Positions 26,170 through 35,784 are shown, numbered from the stretch's first letter. The stretch is DNA of 64,000 bases from JADZEM01 sp046328125 (GCA_046328125.1 JAXLXF010000012.1:116178-180177); one strand, 5' to 3'. Numbers and translations are program-made. Notes: a model not told the origin generated them from the sequence alone.

Positions 26170-26196
26170 CGGCGTTCTTACTCTCGAAGAACGCCG
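26170..26196. terminator. Hairpin in the 329-bp spacer 25973-26301
   Basis: Perfect 10-bp stem CGGCGTTCTT / AAGAACGCCG with a 7-base loop, between the divergently transcribed EamA and receiver-GGDEF genes. It has no gene upstream to terminate, so it may be regulatory or a repeat remnant. A second small hairpin (TCATCCT-CCTC-AGGATGA) lies near 26005-26022. No gene is seen in this spacer. Confidence 0.45.
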
Positions 26197-26301
26197 GTCG
26201 TGCTCGACCGCTGTGAGCGCTCCAAGACACCGTGACGCTGAATAGCGAGTCAGCGCGGAGGCCGGACCGTTCATCAGGTGCGGGGGAGCAGAGGAGGAGC
26301 C

Positions 26302-27249
26302 GTGCGGGTGCTCGTTGCCGAGGATAGCGCACTCACGCGCACCATGCTACAGAACGCGTTGACGACGATGGGCCATGAGTGCCTGGTCGCCGTCGACGGG
26401 GAGCAGGCCTGGAAGCAGTTCCAGGAGTCCGGCGCCGATGTCATCATCAGCGACCGCCTGATGCCCGGCATGGACGGCCTGGAGCTCTGCCGCCGCGTCC
26501 GCGAGCACCCGGGCGTCCCCTACACCTACTTCGTCTTTCTGACCGCCCTGGTCCACAAGAGCGAAGTGCTCGAAGGGATGCACCAGGGCGCTGACGACTA
26601 CCTGACCAAGCCGCTCGACCTCGACGAGCTGCGGGCGCGCCTGATCGCGGCCGACCGCGTCACCTCGCTGCACCGCCGACTCGCCGAGCAGGCCAGCGCC
26701 CTCGAACGCTCCAACCAGGCCCTGTTCGAGATCGCGCGCACCGATCCGTTGACCGGACTCGGCAACCGCCTCGCGATGACCGAGACGCTCAGCTCGCTCC
26801 ACTCCGTCGCCGCGCGGTACGACCGCCCGTACGCCCTCGCGCTCTGCGACCTGGATCGCTTCAAGCCGTACAACGACGCGCTCGGCCACCTCGAAGGCGA
26901 CCACGCCCTCCAGACCGTCTCCGGCATCCTGCGCGAAACGATCCGTGAGAGCGACAGCCTCTTCCGCTATGGCGGCGAAGAGCTGCTGGTGCTGCTGCCG
27001 GAGCAGACCCTGGACTCGGCCGAGCTGGCCGGCGAGCGTCTCAGGCGGGCCGTCGCGCTGGCGAGCCTGGCGCACCCGTACAATCCGCCGTTCGGCATCA
27101 TCACCCTGAGCGTCGGGATCGCCGCGTTCGACGGCCGCGAGCGGTGCGACTTCGACGCCGTCATCGCCGAAGCGGACGCCGCCCTCTACGAAGCGAAGCG
27201 GGCCGGCCGCAACCGCGTCGCGGTCGCGCAGACGCCCGTCCCGGCCTAA
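26302..27249 (+). CDS. Response regulator with GGDEF domain (diguanylate cyclase)
   Basis: 315 aa. Receiver domain 1-120: VLVAEDSALTRTM, phospho-acceptor Asp51 in IISDRLMPGMDG, Thr in FLTALV and Lys in YLTKPLDL. A helical linker is followed by GGDEF at about 145-310: DPLTGLGNR, CDLDRFKPYND, active-site GGEEL at about 224-228, TLSVGIA. It should make cyclic di-GMP on phosphorylation. No RxxD inhibitory site is obvious just before GGEEL. The start is set by the GAGGAGGAG ribosome site ahead of GTG 26302. Its stop overlaps the end of the converging glycosyltransferase gene. No cognate kinase is adjacent; the nearest is at 30297. Confidence 0.93.
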   Translation: MRVLVAEDSALTRTMLQNALTTMGHECLVAVDGEQAWKQFQESGADVIISDRLMPGMDGLELCRRVREHPGVPYTYFVFLTALVHKSEVLEGMHQGADDYLTKPLDLDELRARLIAADRVTSLHRRLAEQASALERSNQALFEIARTDPLTGLGNRLAMTETLSSLHSVAARYDRPYALALCDLDRFKPYNDALGHLEGDHALQTVSGILRETIRESDSLFRYGGEELLVLLPEQTLDSAELAGERLRRAVALASLAHPYNPPFGIITLSVGIAAFDGRERCDFDAVIAEADAALYEAKRAGRNRVAVAQTPVPA

Positions 27250-28754
27250 CGGACTCTCGCTATTCCCCACCGCGCCAGCACCACCAGCGCGCCCATCGCC
27301 ACCACGTCGATCAGCGGCTCGACCGAGACCCGGTAGCGCGGCACCACACCGACCGTCGCGGCGTGGATGCCGATCAGCCCGAGCGCGGCCAGTGAGATCG
27401 CCAGCACCACGCGGTACCGTGGCTGCACCAGCGCCAGCGCCGTCCCCACCACGAACAGCGCCAGGAACGGCCCGGCCGTGCGGGCCGGCTGGTAGATGCC
27501 GTCCAGGGCAGCGAGGTACGGGTACGCCGCCTCCTGGCTCGGCGTGGGCGGCACCACGAAGCGCCGGTACTGCTCCTTCCAGCCCACCACGTCCCAGCGG
27601 GTGTAGCTCCAGTGCCGCTCGAGCGTCTCGTCCACGGTGGACGCGTCTGCCATGAAAATGCCGAAGGCGTTCTCCACCACATGGCGCGCGTAGACCAGCG
27701 GCCGGGCCAGGATCGCCCGCATCGCGATCTCCTGCATCGCCTTGTCGGTGTCCTTCTCAGACATCTTCGTCTCTTCGCGGATGTGGTTGAAGATACCCAG
27801 GCCGGTCACGTCCTTGTTCGGCCTGGCGATCTTGTCCTCCATCTCCTGCTTGATCTGCTTCCGCGCGAACGCCATCTTCGGATCGGCGTCCACCGCCGTC
27901 ACGAGCGGCTCGTCGAACGAGAAATCCGGCCGGTGGATGATCGCCACGAACGTCACAAGGTTCTGGCCCGCCGCGCCGGCCGTCGTGAAGGCGCCGTAGA
28001 CCGCCTGATTGCGGAGCATCCACGGCACGATGACGATGGCGCAGACCGCGAACAGCAGCGCCGTCTTCCAGAGCGCTGCCCGCCACGACCGCTCGATCAG
28101 GAGCACCATCGCCGGCACGATGAAGAAGACGATCTGGCCGGCCGAGCGGGTCAGGATCGCCAGCCCCAGCACGAAGCCCCCCGCCGCCCACGGCCACCAG
28201 CCCGGCCGCCGCAGACCGAGCACCATCAGGAACACCACCAGCGTGAACAGGAAGGCGAACAGCCCCTCCGTCATCAGGAAGTGCTCCCAGCGAAGGGTCG
28301 GGCCGGAGAGCGCGACCAGCAGCGCCGCCAGCCCGCCAGCCCACCTCCCCACCCCCACGCTCCCCCACGCCAGCCGCCCGATCCAGTACGTCAGCACGAC
28401 GCCGACCGCCCCCAGCAGGTGCTGCAACGCGATCAGCGGCACGAAGCTCGGGCCGAGCGTCACCTGCTCCACGTAGAGCAGCCAGGGGTAGAACGGCGGT
28501 CGTTTCAGCGACAGGGTGAACTTCCCCGTCGTCATCAGGTCGTAGACGGGTTGGAAGTACTGCATCGAGTCGCCGCCGATGAAGACTGGCGCCCACAGCA
28601 CGTACAGGATGCGCGGCGCCAGCGCCACGACGAACAGCCCCACGCTCAACGCCAGGTCCGGGTGCCGGAGCGCCCACCCGAGCACCCGGCCGAACGAGCC
28701 CTCAGCCTCTGGAGGCGGTGTAGCCGGAGACGCCACGCGGGCCGAGAGCGTCAT
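27246..28754 (-). CDS. Membrane glycosyltransferase, ArnT/PMT-like (GT39/GT83 fold)
   Basis: 502-aa polytopic protein with about 11 hydrophobic segments. The first periplasmic loop carries GGDSMQYFQPVYDLMTTGKF and KRPPFYPWLL, the acidic residue and FYP pattern typical of dolichyl- or polyprenyl-phosphate-dependent glycosyltransferases. A large soluble loop follows the central membrane block (about 300-420, with KQIKQEMEDKIARPNKD). It probably moves a sugar from a lipid carrier to a surface molecule. The ATG at 28754 overlaps the stop of the upstream secreted-protein gene (ATGA), so the two form an operon. Confidence 0.85.
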   Translation of the reverse strand: MTLSARVASPATPPPEAEGSFGRVLGWALRHPDLALSVGLFVVALAPRILYVLWAPVFIGGDSMQYFQPVYDLMTTGKFTLSLKRPPFYPWLLYVEQVTLGPSFVPLIALQHLLGAVGVVLTYWIGRLAWGSVGVGRWAGGLAALLVALSGPTLRWEHFLMTEGLFAFLFTLVVFLMVLGLRRPGWWPWAAGGFVLGLAILTRSAGQIVFFIVPAMVLLIERSWRAALWKTALLFAVCAIVIVPWMLRNQAVYGAFTTAGAAGQNLVTFVAIIHRPDFSFDEPLVTAVDADPKMAFARKQIKQEMEDKIARPNKDVTGLGIFNHIREETKMSEKDTDKAMQEIAMRAILARPLVYARHVVENAFGIFMADASTVDETLERHWSYTRWDVVGWKEQYRRFVVPPTPSQEAAYPYLAALDGIYQPARTAGPFLALFVVGTALALVQPRYRVVLAISLAALGLIGIHAATVGVVPRYRVSVEPLIDVVAMGALVVLARWGIARVR

Positions 28755-30091
28755 CGGCCCTGGCACTGCACCCGGTAGCGCTCCGTCACGATGTCTCGCA
28801 GCCTTCCAGCGTTCTCCGCCCGTACGAGGCCGGTGAACTGCGCCTCGATCTCGTCGCCCGGTGGGTCTTTCCCGTTCTGCCCGAACCAGGCCCGCCAGAG
28901 ACGCGAGCCCCACTGGTACGCCGCGACCTCACGATCGACGCAGCCGGGCGGATCGCCGGTCTTGTGCTGCTGCGCGTGCAGCCCCTCGTGAAGCAGGAGC
29001 ATCGTGGCGACGTGCGGCGTGAACCCGAGCAGCACGTCCCCGACGATGATGCGACGCCCGGCCAGCTCGTAGGCGGCCATCGTCCCCTCGGGCAGGTCCC
29101 CGACGACGAGGTTCACCTGCGTGTCGTCCAGCATCGCCAACGCGCTCTGCCCGAGCGACCGCAGCTCCTTCGCCTGTGCCGAGTCGCCTGGTGCCTCCGC
29201 GATCTCCTTCTTGATGAAGGTGATGATACGCTCGAAGCGTGGGTCGATCACCGGCCGAGGCTGGCGCTCTGGCACCCGGGCCGGGTCGGCGCCAGCTACG
29301 CCGGTCACCGTCACGTTGCGCAGCGACAGCGTCATCTCGCCGGGGCTGTCTGGCGGCCCGTTCCGCGAGACGAGCATCCTGATCGCGCCGATCGTCTGCC
29401 CGCCATCCTCGATCTGCATGAACGGGCTGTCGTTCACCATCAGCCAGACCGTCGGACCGAGCTTGCGCATCGCCAACGAGTTCCAGCCGCCCGGGTTCAG
29501 CTTGGCCCGGATCCCCTGCCGCTGACCGAGCGCCGCGCTGCCACCCTCTTTGACCATCCCGATCTCGACCGTGTCTTCCGCGATGCCCACCACCGCCAGC
29601 AGGTGAGTCTGCGGCGGGCTCCAGACGTCCAGGCCGAGGACCGCCCGGTCGGCGGCTCCTTCGAGGCGGAACTCGAACCGCGCGTCGCCGTCGCCGACCA
29701 TCACGTCCGGCTGCTGCACCGTCAGCACCGCCCCGCCCGAGCCGGGATAGCAGCGCCCTGCGATCCGCAGGTGGAGCCCTTCGGCGTCATACGCGCCGCC
29801 ACTCAGGCCGGTCGTGCAGGTGTCGGCCCAGAAGAGCTCTGGTTTGTGCAGCTCGTCCTTGAACAGCACGTCGGTGGTCGCCGGCGGATCGGAGTAGACC
29901 AGTGCACTGGGCGCCCGCTGGCGGACCCCCGGCGACGCGATCTGGGACAGCTCCCCGATGAAGCCGGGCGCCGTGTTGACCGCGAACGAGGCGAGACTCA
30001 CACCGGGCTCGTGCGCCAGCACCGTGGAAGGACGTGGCGCCGGGCCGACCAGGCTGACGAAGCAGAGCAGGGCAACGACGATCTGCCGCAC
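28751..30091 (-). CDS. Secreted protein with HEGLH zinc-protease-like motif
   Basis: 446 aa with an N-terminal signal peptide (MRQIVVALLCFVSLVGPAPR). The middle (about 90-260) is a beta-rich region resembling a lectin/laminin-G-like jelly roll (RFEFRLEGAADRAVLGLDVW, NSLAMRKLGPTVWLMVN). The C-terminal part has MLLLHEGLHAQQH followed by DREVAAYQWG, matching a minimal HExxH zinc site with a downstream Glu ligand. It may be a cell-surface peptidase, or only keep the fold. It is co-transcribed with the glycosyltransferase; glycosylation of this protein by its neighbour is a guess. Confidence 0.7.
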   Translation of the reverse strand: MRQIVVALLCFVSLVGPAPRPSTVLAHEPGVSLASFAVNTAPGFIGELSQIASPGVRQRAPSALVYSDPPATTDVLFKDELHKPELFWADTCTTGLSGGAYDAEGLHLRIAGRCYPGSGGAVLTVQQPDVMVGDGDARFEFRLEGAADRAVLGLDVWSPPQTHLLAVVGIAEDTVEIGMVKEGGSAALGQRQGIRAKLNPGGWNSLAMRKLGPTVWLMVNDSPFMQIEDGGQTIGAIRMLVSRNGPPDSPGEMTLSLRNVTVTGVAGADPARVPERQPRPVIDPRFERIITFIKKEIAEAPGDSAQAKELRSLGQSALAMLDDTQVNLVVGDLPEGTMAAYELAGRRIIVGDVLLGFTPHVATMLLLHEGLHAQQHKTGDPPGCVDREVAAYQWGSRLWRAWFGQNGKDPPGDEIEAQFTGLVRAENAGRLRDIVTERYRVQCQGR

Positions 30092-30296
30092 GGGACGTCC
30101 CTCACACGAGGCTGACTCTGCCGGCCTCTTCTAGCATTCTACGCGCTGATTGCCCTGCTGTTGTCAACGAATTTCGCGACAGGTGTGTCGGAAGACGTCG
30201 GCGGCGACGGCGGGGGGTCATCGTTCAGACTGCGTGAGGGTACAATGCGAGTGAGGTTCCGCCGGGCATGCATCTCGCTGTATCCTCACTCGCACC

Positions 30297-32504
30297 ATGA
30301 GCCCCCTGCGCGAGTCCGCGACGGTACAGCCTGACGCACCGCCGTCGTCCAGTGAAGCTGTCGCATTGACGCAAAATACGGCTCATGACCCGGGGGCAGT
30401 GCCCGCCCTGCCGGCCTGGCAGCAGCGGCGCCAGGTGCTCCGGATCGTCGCGCTGGCCAGCCTGCCGCTGGTGGTGCTGGTCGTCATCGGCATCATGCAG
30501 GGGAAAGTGCTGGCCGAGGCCCGCGTCGCCGAGGAGCGTGTCGCGCAGGCCCAGGCCGCCGCGCTGACCGCCAATGCGTTCGTGGACGGCAACCTCTCGA
30601 CCGCCCAGTCGCTCGCGCGGGCGCCGGCCATCCTCGCGGCGACGGGTGGCCCGCGTCTCCAGGCGCTGTTCGACGCGGTGCTCGCCGAGAACCCGGAGTG
30701 GGAAGGGTGGGGTCTGGCCGCTCCGGACGGCTGGAACATCGTCAGCACCGGCGCAGCCCCGGGCACGCTGAACGTGGCGGACCGGCCGTACTTTCAAGAA
30801 GCGCTCCGGTCCGGCCAGCCGGTCGTGAGCCCACCGGTCCTGAATCGCCGGACCGGCAACCCGACAGTCGTGCTGGCGCTGCCGCTGGATTTCGAGCGCG
30901 GCGGACGCGGCGCCATCATCGTCTCGCTCTCGACGGCGCGGCTCGCCTCGGAGCTCCAGCAGCTCCAGCGCGACCCGAGCATTCAGATCTCGCTGGTGGA
31001 CAAACAGGGCGTCCTCTTCGCCGGCGTGAACGCCAGTGTCCTCTCCGACCTGCCGTCGATGCGTGGGCATCAGTCGGTCGAGGCTGCCCTGCGTGGCGAG
31101 ACTGGCAGCCTGGTCAGCTCGGGTAGTGGCACCGAGGAGCTCATCGCCTACGCGCCGGTGCCTCGGCTCGGCTGGGGCATCGTCGTCTCGCAGCCGGCCT
31201 CCGCCGCGTTCGACGTGGTGCGGCGCCAGACGACTCTCGGGATCGTGATCCTGGCGCTGGCGTTGAGCCTGGCCGGCGTCATCAGCTGGTACCTGGGCGG
31301 TCGGCTCGCCGAGCTGTACCGTCGGCAGCGCGAGGCGACGCTGCGCGCCGAAGCCGCCGCACGTGCGCTCGAGCGCGTCAGCGCCGAGAGCGAGCGACGG
31401 CGACTCTTCCTGGAAGGCGTGATCGAATCGGCGCCGGTCGCCATCGCGGTGCTGAGCGGTCGAGAGTATCGGCACGAGACCGTCAACGACCGCTACGAGG
31501 CGCTCCAGCCTGACACGCCGATGCCCGGCCGCACGCTGGACGAGGTCTTCCCCGAGACGACCGCGCAGGGCATGCGCGAGATTTTCGACAGGGTGTTCGC
31601 CAGCGGCGAGCAGGTGGTGCTGGTGGATCAGGCGTGGGACTTCGGGAGCGGGCCGGGCGCCGCGGCGACGCACTACTGCACCCACGTCGTCTCTCGCCTG
31701 GACGACGAGGCCGGCGCGCCGGACGCGATTTTGAGCATGGTGCTGGACACGACGGACGTCGTCCTGGCGCGTCGCCGCGCCGAGCGCGAGAAGGACGAGC
31801 TGCTCTCGACGGCCAGCCACGAGCTGAAGACGCCGCTCACGTCGCTCGGGCTGGCCGCCGAGATGATCGACCGGATGCTCGTGCGCGGCCCGCTCGACGA
31901 GGCCCGGCTTGCCCGTCATGCCGCCACCATCCGGAGCCAGCTGGTCCGTCTTGGGCGGCTGATCGGGAGCCTGCTGGACGTCTCGCGCATCCAGACCGGC
32001 CGCCTCGCGCTCAGCTGGGAGCCGGTCAACCTGGCGATGCTGGCGCGGCTCGCCATCGTCCGCGAGCGCGACGCCTTGCCGGAGAGCAGCATGCACGAGA
32101 TCGTGCTCCACGAGGACGGCTCGCCAGTTGTCGCGGAGGGTGACGAGGCCCGGCTGGAGCAGGTGGTGTCCAACCTGCTCTCGAACGCCGTCAAGTACAG
32201 CCCTCGCGGCGGGTTGGTCGAAGTCGTCGTCGCGCAGGAGGACGACCGGGCGATCCTGGAAGTAGTCGACCGGGGGATCGGCGTGCCGGAGGAGGAGCGC
32301 GACCGGCTGTTCGCGCCGTTCAGCCGCACCCCGACAGCCGTCGAGGCTGGCGTCGAGGGGACCGGGCTGGGGCTCTACATCAGCCACCGCATCGTGGAGG
32401 CGCATGGCGGCTCGATCGAGCTGCGAGACACGCCCGGCGGCGGCTCGACGTTCCGGGTCACCCTGCCGATCAAGCACGCGGAGCCGACGCGGGACGCAGC
32501 CTGA
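30297..32504 (+). CDS. Sensor histidine kinase (double Cache, PAS, HisKA, HATPase)
   Basis: 735 aa. TM1 at about 49-67 (IVALASLPLVVLVVIGIMQG), an extracellular dCache-type sensor (about 70-310, with YFQEALRSGQPVVSPPVLNR), TM2 at about 312-332, a coiled linker, a PAS-like domain (about 365-480), HisKA with phospho-acceptor His508 in STASHELKTPLTSLG, and HATPase_c with VVSNLLSNAVKYSP (N box), VDRGIGVPEEER (G1) and GTGLGLYISHRI (G2). It autophosphorylates in response to a small-molecule signal. No response regulator is directly next to it. The 205-bp spacer upstream (30092-30296) holds TACAAT near 30240 as a possible -10. Confidence 0.94.
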   Translation: MSPLRESATVQPDAPPSSSEAVALTQNTAHDPGAVPALPAWQQRRQVLRIVALASLPLVVLVVIGIMQGKVLAEARVAEERVAQAQAAALTANAFVDGNLSTAQSLARAPAILAATGGPRLQALFDAVLAENPEWEGWGLAAPDGWNIVSTGAAPGTLNVADRPYFQEALRSGQPVVSPPVLNRRTGNPTVVLALPLDFERGGRGAIIVSLSTARLASELQQLQRDPSIQISLVDKQGVLFAGVNASVLSDLPSMRGHQSVEAALRGETGSLVSSGSGTEELIAYAPVPRLGWGIVVSQPASAAFDVVRRQTTLGIVILALALSLAGVISWYLGGRLAELYRRQREATLRAEAAARALERVSAESERRRLFLEGVIESAPVAIAVLSGREYRHETVNDRYEALQPDTPMPGRTLDEVFPETTAQGMREIFDRVFASGEQVVLVDQAWDFGSGPGAAATHYCTHVVSRLDDEAGAPDAILSMVLDTTDVVLARRRAEREKDELLSTASHELKTPLTSLGLAAEMIDRMLVRGPLDEARLARHAATIRSQLVRLGRLIGSLLDVSRIQTGRLALSWEPVNLAMLARLAIVRERDALPESSMHEIVLHEDGSPVVAEGDEARLEQVVSNLLSNAVKYSPRGGLVEVVVAQEDDRAILEVVDRGIGVPEEERDRLFAPFSRTPTAVEAGVEGTGLGLYISHRIVEAHGGSIELRDTPGGGSTFRVTLPIKHAEPTRDAA

Positions 32505-32573
32505 GCGGAGGGGCGAGAGGCGAGGGACGAGGAGCGAGTACGATGCCCCTCGCCCCTCGCCCCTCGCCCCTCG
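32505..32573. terminator. Bidirectional hairpin between converging genes
   Basis: A purine-rich half (GAGGGGCGAGAGGCGAGGGA and following) faces a pyrimidine-rich half (four CCCCTCG-type units) between the histidine kinase stop and the yihY-like stop. It can fold into a long imperfect stem and could end transcription from both sides. The 3' half is a short tandem repeat CCCCTCG. Confidence 0.55.
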
Positions 32574-33518
32574 CTACTCGTTCACCGCGTTGTCCTGGTC
32601 TTCGAGGTCAGCCCAGCCGGCCAGGCCGGCCTGGCGAGGCGACCGTCTCGCGAGGTCTCCGCGCCCGCGGCGCTCCATCGCGAACGCCCAGGCGAACTGA
32701 CCGGTCAGCACCAGGATCACCGAGCTGGCGTAGATCCACCCCAGCAGCGCCACCACGCCGCCCAGCGGCCCGAATACGTGCAGGTAGTAGCTGTCGGTGC
32801 CGACGAGCCAGCCGAACAGGTTGCGGGCGGCCTCCCAGAGCACGGCGCCGAGCAGGGCCGGCACCACGATCTCCACCAGGCTCAGCCGGGCGCGTGGCAC
32901 GACTGCCAGCAGGATGGTGAAGTGGGTGAGGGCCAGCAGCAGCGGCGCGATCCGCCCGACGACCAGGCCCGGGTTGGGCAGTGGCGTGTCCGCCGCGCTG
33001 GCCTCGGCAAACTTCCCGAGCAGCTCGAACAGCCACGAGCCCCAGAGCAGCCCGACGACCGCGAGATAGAGGAGCGGCACGATGGCGACGGTGCGTTGGA
33101 TCGGCTCGACGCCGGACTCGTTCAACATCACGTTCAGACTGGTGGTGAGGGCGCGTGTGAAGCCGATCAGCGAGACGAGACCGGTCACCAGCGCCAGCCC
33201 CGTCGAGGGGGACGAGGCCCGGACCGCCTGCTCGGCCAGCGAGGTCGCGGAGGAGGCGCTGGGCGGCAGCAGGCGTGAGATGGCGACGGCGGTGATGTCG
33301 CGGGTGGGCTGCTCGCCGAGCACCAGGGCGCCCAGCGCAATGGTCAACACCAGCATTGGGCCAGCCGCCAGCAGCGTGTAGTAGGACAGGGCTGCCGCCA
33401 TGCGGGTGCCGGCCTGCTTGAAGAAGCCGACGGCGGTGTTGCGGAGGATGCGTGCCCAGCCGGCCCGCCCGAACAGGTGGCGGTCCGCACGACGCACGCT
33501 CTGGCTCAGCACGCTCAC
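32574..33518 (-). CDS. YihY/BrkB family inner-membrane protein
   Basis: 314 aa with six hydrophobic segments. Family motifs: KQAGTRMAAALSYYTLLAAG, PMLVLTIALGA, GFTRALTTSLNVMLNE, and the C-terminal YLHVFGPLGGVVALLGWIYA with SSVILVLTGQFAWAFA. The function of the family is unsettled (it was once wrongly called ribonuclease BN). The cytoplasmic C-terminal tail is charged. The 259-bp spacer upstream (33519-33777) shows no gene or clear promoter. Confidence 0.92.
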   Translation of the reverse strand: MSVLSQSVRRADRHLFGRAGWARILRNTAVGFFKQAGTRMAAALSYYTLLAAGPMLVLTIALGALVLGEQPTRDITAVAISRLLPPSASSATSLAEQAVRASSPSTGLALVTGLVSLIGFTRALTTSLNVMLNESGVEPIQRTVAIVPLLYLAVVGLLWGSWLFELLGKFAEASAADTPLPNPGLVVGRIAPLLLALTHFTILLAVVPRARLSLVEIVVPALLGAVLWEAARNLFGWLVGTDSYYLHVFGPLGGVVALLGWIYASSVILVLTGQFAWAFAMERRGRGDLARRSPRQAGLAGWADLEDQDNAVNE

Positions 33519-33777
33519 GCGGGGCGCAAAAGCAGGACTCGTGCCGGCGGTGTTGCCCCCGGGTGTCCTCCGCTCGGTCTCGGCATCTGCCGTCTTTCAT
33601 TCCGCATGCGCCGACGAAGGGCGATTCGACAGGGCGGCGACGTTCGACCACAATAGAACGACGACGTGACGTCCGGGGCCGGGCCGGGCGTTGCTCGGTG
33701 GCAACGGTACCACGCGCGCGGTACGATCACCTCTGCCCGGATCGGCCCGTATGGGCTGACGACGGGGTGGAGTCTCG

Positions 33778-35091
33778 ATGACGTCGCCGACTTCTCAGGC
33801 CAGCAATCAGCGCGACGACGAAGCTGCCCAGCACTTCCTGCTGGCGCTCCGTGACGGCACGCCCGAGAAGAAGGTCGTGGCGCGCGCCGGGCTGGCTTCG
33901 ATCTTCGCGCGGCGCGGCATGTACGAAGAGGCCGTCGAGCTGTACGAGCTCAACGTGCGGGACGGCGCGCGCTCGCCGGAGCTGTTCGAGCAGCTGGGCG
34001 ACGCGTACCGCCACCTGGGCGACGAGGCGAGCGCCTCGGCAGCGCTGGCCGAGGCGCGACGCATGCGATCGACCGTGCCGCCTCAGGCGCCCGCCCAATC
34101 GCCGACCGTCAGCCCATCCGTGGCGGACGGACACCACCCGTCCGTGCCGGAGGGACACCAGAACGGTGTGGCGCACGGAGACGGGTCATTGGCGCCGCCC
34201 GCGTCGTCCACATCGGCCGCGCCAACCGCCGCCACCGCGCGGCTCACGGCGCTGCCGCCTTCGGCCCCGCTCGCGGCCGACCAGACCCCGGCGTCGGACG
34301 TGACGGCGCGGCTCCGCCTCGTCAGCCCAGATGCGCTCGCCTCAGCGGGGGATGCGGACGGGCTGACCGATGCTGACGCACCGGTCGGTCGGGCTGGCGG
34401 TGCGGTCCCCGGCCCGCTGCTCGCCATCGCGGGCTTCCTGTTTCTGATCGTCCTGCCCGTCGTCATGCTGGCGCTGCTCGTGGTCAACCCGCTGGCGCTC
34501 TACCTAGAAGGCCGCTCGGCCGGCCCCACGATTGACGCCCAGGCGGGTGAGCTGCCGACGCTGAAGATCGCGCCGAGCGCAACGTCGGCGTGGTACGTGC
34601 AGGCCGGGCGTTCGGTGAGCGGCCTCTGGGCGACGCCCGGCCTGGACCTGACGCTGGATCGAGAGCTGGCCGGCAGCGGGCGGGCGTTTACGGTGACCGC
34701 TCCACGCGCGCAGTCGTGGGGTGAGACGATCACCATCGTCGAGCGGCGCGGCCAGGGGCGCGCGAACCAGACGACCGTCGTGGCGGCCGCGTTCGGGGCG
34801 CCGGCCAGCCTGCCGGCGGCCGGGACGGTCCTGAACGGGCACATCGCCGGCCAGGTGATCGCCCCGCGCCTCTCCGACACCGGCCAGTTCGACACCGTCT
34901 CCGAGAGCATCGACGTGCCGGTCCATCTCCTGGTCGTCTCGCTGCCGGAGCTGTGGCTGGACCGCTTCGTCAACGCGTTCGGGATGTTCTTCGACGAGGA
35001 CCGCTGGCTGCTGGTGACCATCGGCGCGTTGCTGGCGTGGTGCGTGGTGGCTGGCGGGGCGGCGCTCCTGTTCCGCCCGAGCCGCCCGTGA
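33778..35091 (+). CDS. TPR-containing membrane protein, function unknown
   Basis: 437 aa. Residues 15-100 hold about two TPR-like helical hairpins (RAGLASIFARRGMYEEAVEL, ELFEQLGDAYRHLGDEASAS). A long Pro/Ala/Ser/Thr linker (100-200) leads to a membrane segment (about 220-240, LLAIAGFLFLIVLPVVMLAL), a beta-rich extracytoplasmic domain (245-385) with no recognised family, and a second membrane segment near 403-425. The topology suggests a cytoplasmic adaptor tethered to an outer sensing domain. No close family is recognised. Confidence 0.7.
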   Translation: MTSPTSQASNQRDDEAAQHFLLALRDGTPEKKVVARAGLASIFARRGMYEEAVELYELNVRDGARSPELFEQLGDAYRHLGDEASASAALAEARRMRSTVPPQAPAQSPTVSPSVADGHHPSVPEGHQNGVAHGDGSLAPPASSTSAAPTAATARLTALPPSAPLAADQTPASDVTARLRLVSPDALASAGDADGLTDADAPVGRAGGAVPGPLLAIAGFLFLIVLPVVMLALLVVNPLALYLEGRSAGPTIDAQAGELPTLKIAPSATSAWYVQAGRSVSGLWATPGLDLTLDRELAGSGRAFTVTAPRAQSWGETITIVERRGQGRANQTTVVAAAFGAPASLPAAGTVLNGHIAGQVIAPRLSDTGQFDTVSESIDVPVHLLVVSLPELWLDRFVNAFGMFFDEDRWLLVTIGALLAWCVVAGGAALLFRPSRP

Positions 35092-35131
35092 GCCGCCGAC
35101 TGCTCCGTCCACTGTCGAGCGCCTGCCGCCG

Positions 35132-35644
35132 ATGACCGAGCCACCCCGGTTCCCGACTGGCTCTCGCGTCTCGATCGTCCATGCCAAGCCGTGGAAGCGC
35201 ACCATCACGATGCGTGGCGTCGCCACGGCCTGGGACGGCGAGCTCCTGACTGTCCAGCGCCAGTTCTCGGGCGGCGGCCAGTACGACAGCCTGAACGTGC
35301 CGAAGCTGAACGGCGACTGGGGCACCGTCGAGATCCCGCGCGGCAGCTGGGTGCTGCGCCGCGCCTACTACCGCCAGGACGGCACACTCGTCGGGGAGCT
35401 GTTCAACGTCCAGACGCCGCCCGCCTTCGCGGACGGCACCGTGCGCTACGTCGATCTCGAAGTGGACGTGGTGCGGCTGCCGTCCGGCCACGTCGCCGTG
35501 GTGGACGAGGACGAGCTGGACGCGGCCGTCCAGCTCGGCGGCATCCGTCCGCACACCGCCGCCCGCGCACGTGAGATCGCCTATCGCCTGGCAGAGATCC
35601 TCCGGTCGGGCGGGGACTGGCGCACCGCCGACGCTCGAGTCTGA
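35132..35644 (+). CDS. DUF402 family protein
   Basis: 170 aa beta-barrel domain protein. The DUF402 pattern is clear: SWVLRRAYYRQDGTLVGELF, then FNVQTPPAF, RYVDLEVDVVRLPSGHVAVV and DEDELDAAVQLGGI. Relatives include nucleoside di/triphosphate phosphatases (SA1684/Ntdp type) and RNA-associated proteins, so a phosphatase role is possible. ATG at 35132 lies 40 bases after the TPR gene, so the two may be co-transcribed. Confidence 0.85.
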   Translation: MTEPPRFPTGSRVSIVHAKPWKRTITMRGVATAWDGELLTVQRQFSGGGQYDSLNVPKLNGDWGTVEIPRGSWVLRRAYYRQDGTLVGELFNVQTPPAFADGTVRYVDLEVDVVRLPSGHVAVVDEDELDAAVQLGGIRPHTAARAREIAYRLAEILRSGGDWRTADARV

Positions 35645-35718
35645 AACCGCTTTCAGGCCCCCGTCGTGCACCCATCACCCCGGGTGTGCGTCAGAGTTTT
35701 GTGCTGAGCCAAACGCCT

Positions 35719-35784
35719 GGGGCGCGATGAATCGCGCCCGTACAAGGCGCCACCCCCTGGTACGGGCGCGATTCATCGCGCCCC
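35719..35784. repeat. Palindromic repeat, family A, double unit with perfect 25-bp arms
   Basis: Arms 35719-35743 and 35760-35784 are perfect inverted copies, each containing the palindrome GGGCGCGATGAATCGCGCCC and GTAC, with a 16-base loop. It lies in the 370-bp spacer 35645-36014 between the DUF402 gene and ureA, which otherwise shows no gene. The transcript would form a very stable stem, so it may insulate the urease operon from upstream transcription. The same element without loop is at 5479 and a mutated double unit at 38895. Confidence 0.9.

Noticed and set aside
30225..32477. 750-codon minus-strand open frame
   Set aside because: Antisense of the histidine kinase, whose H, N and G boxes are intact.
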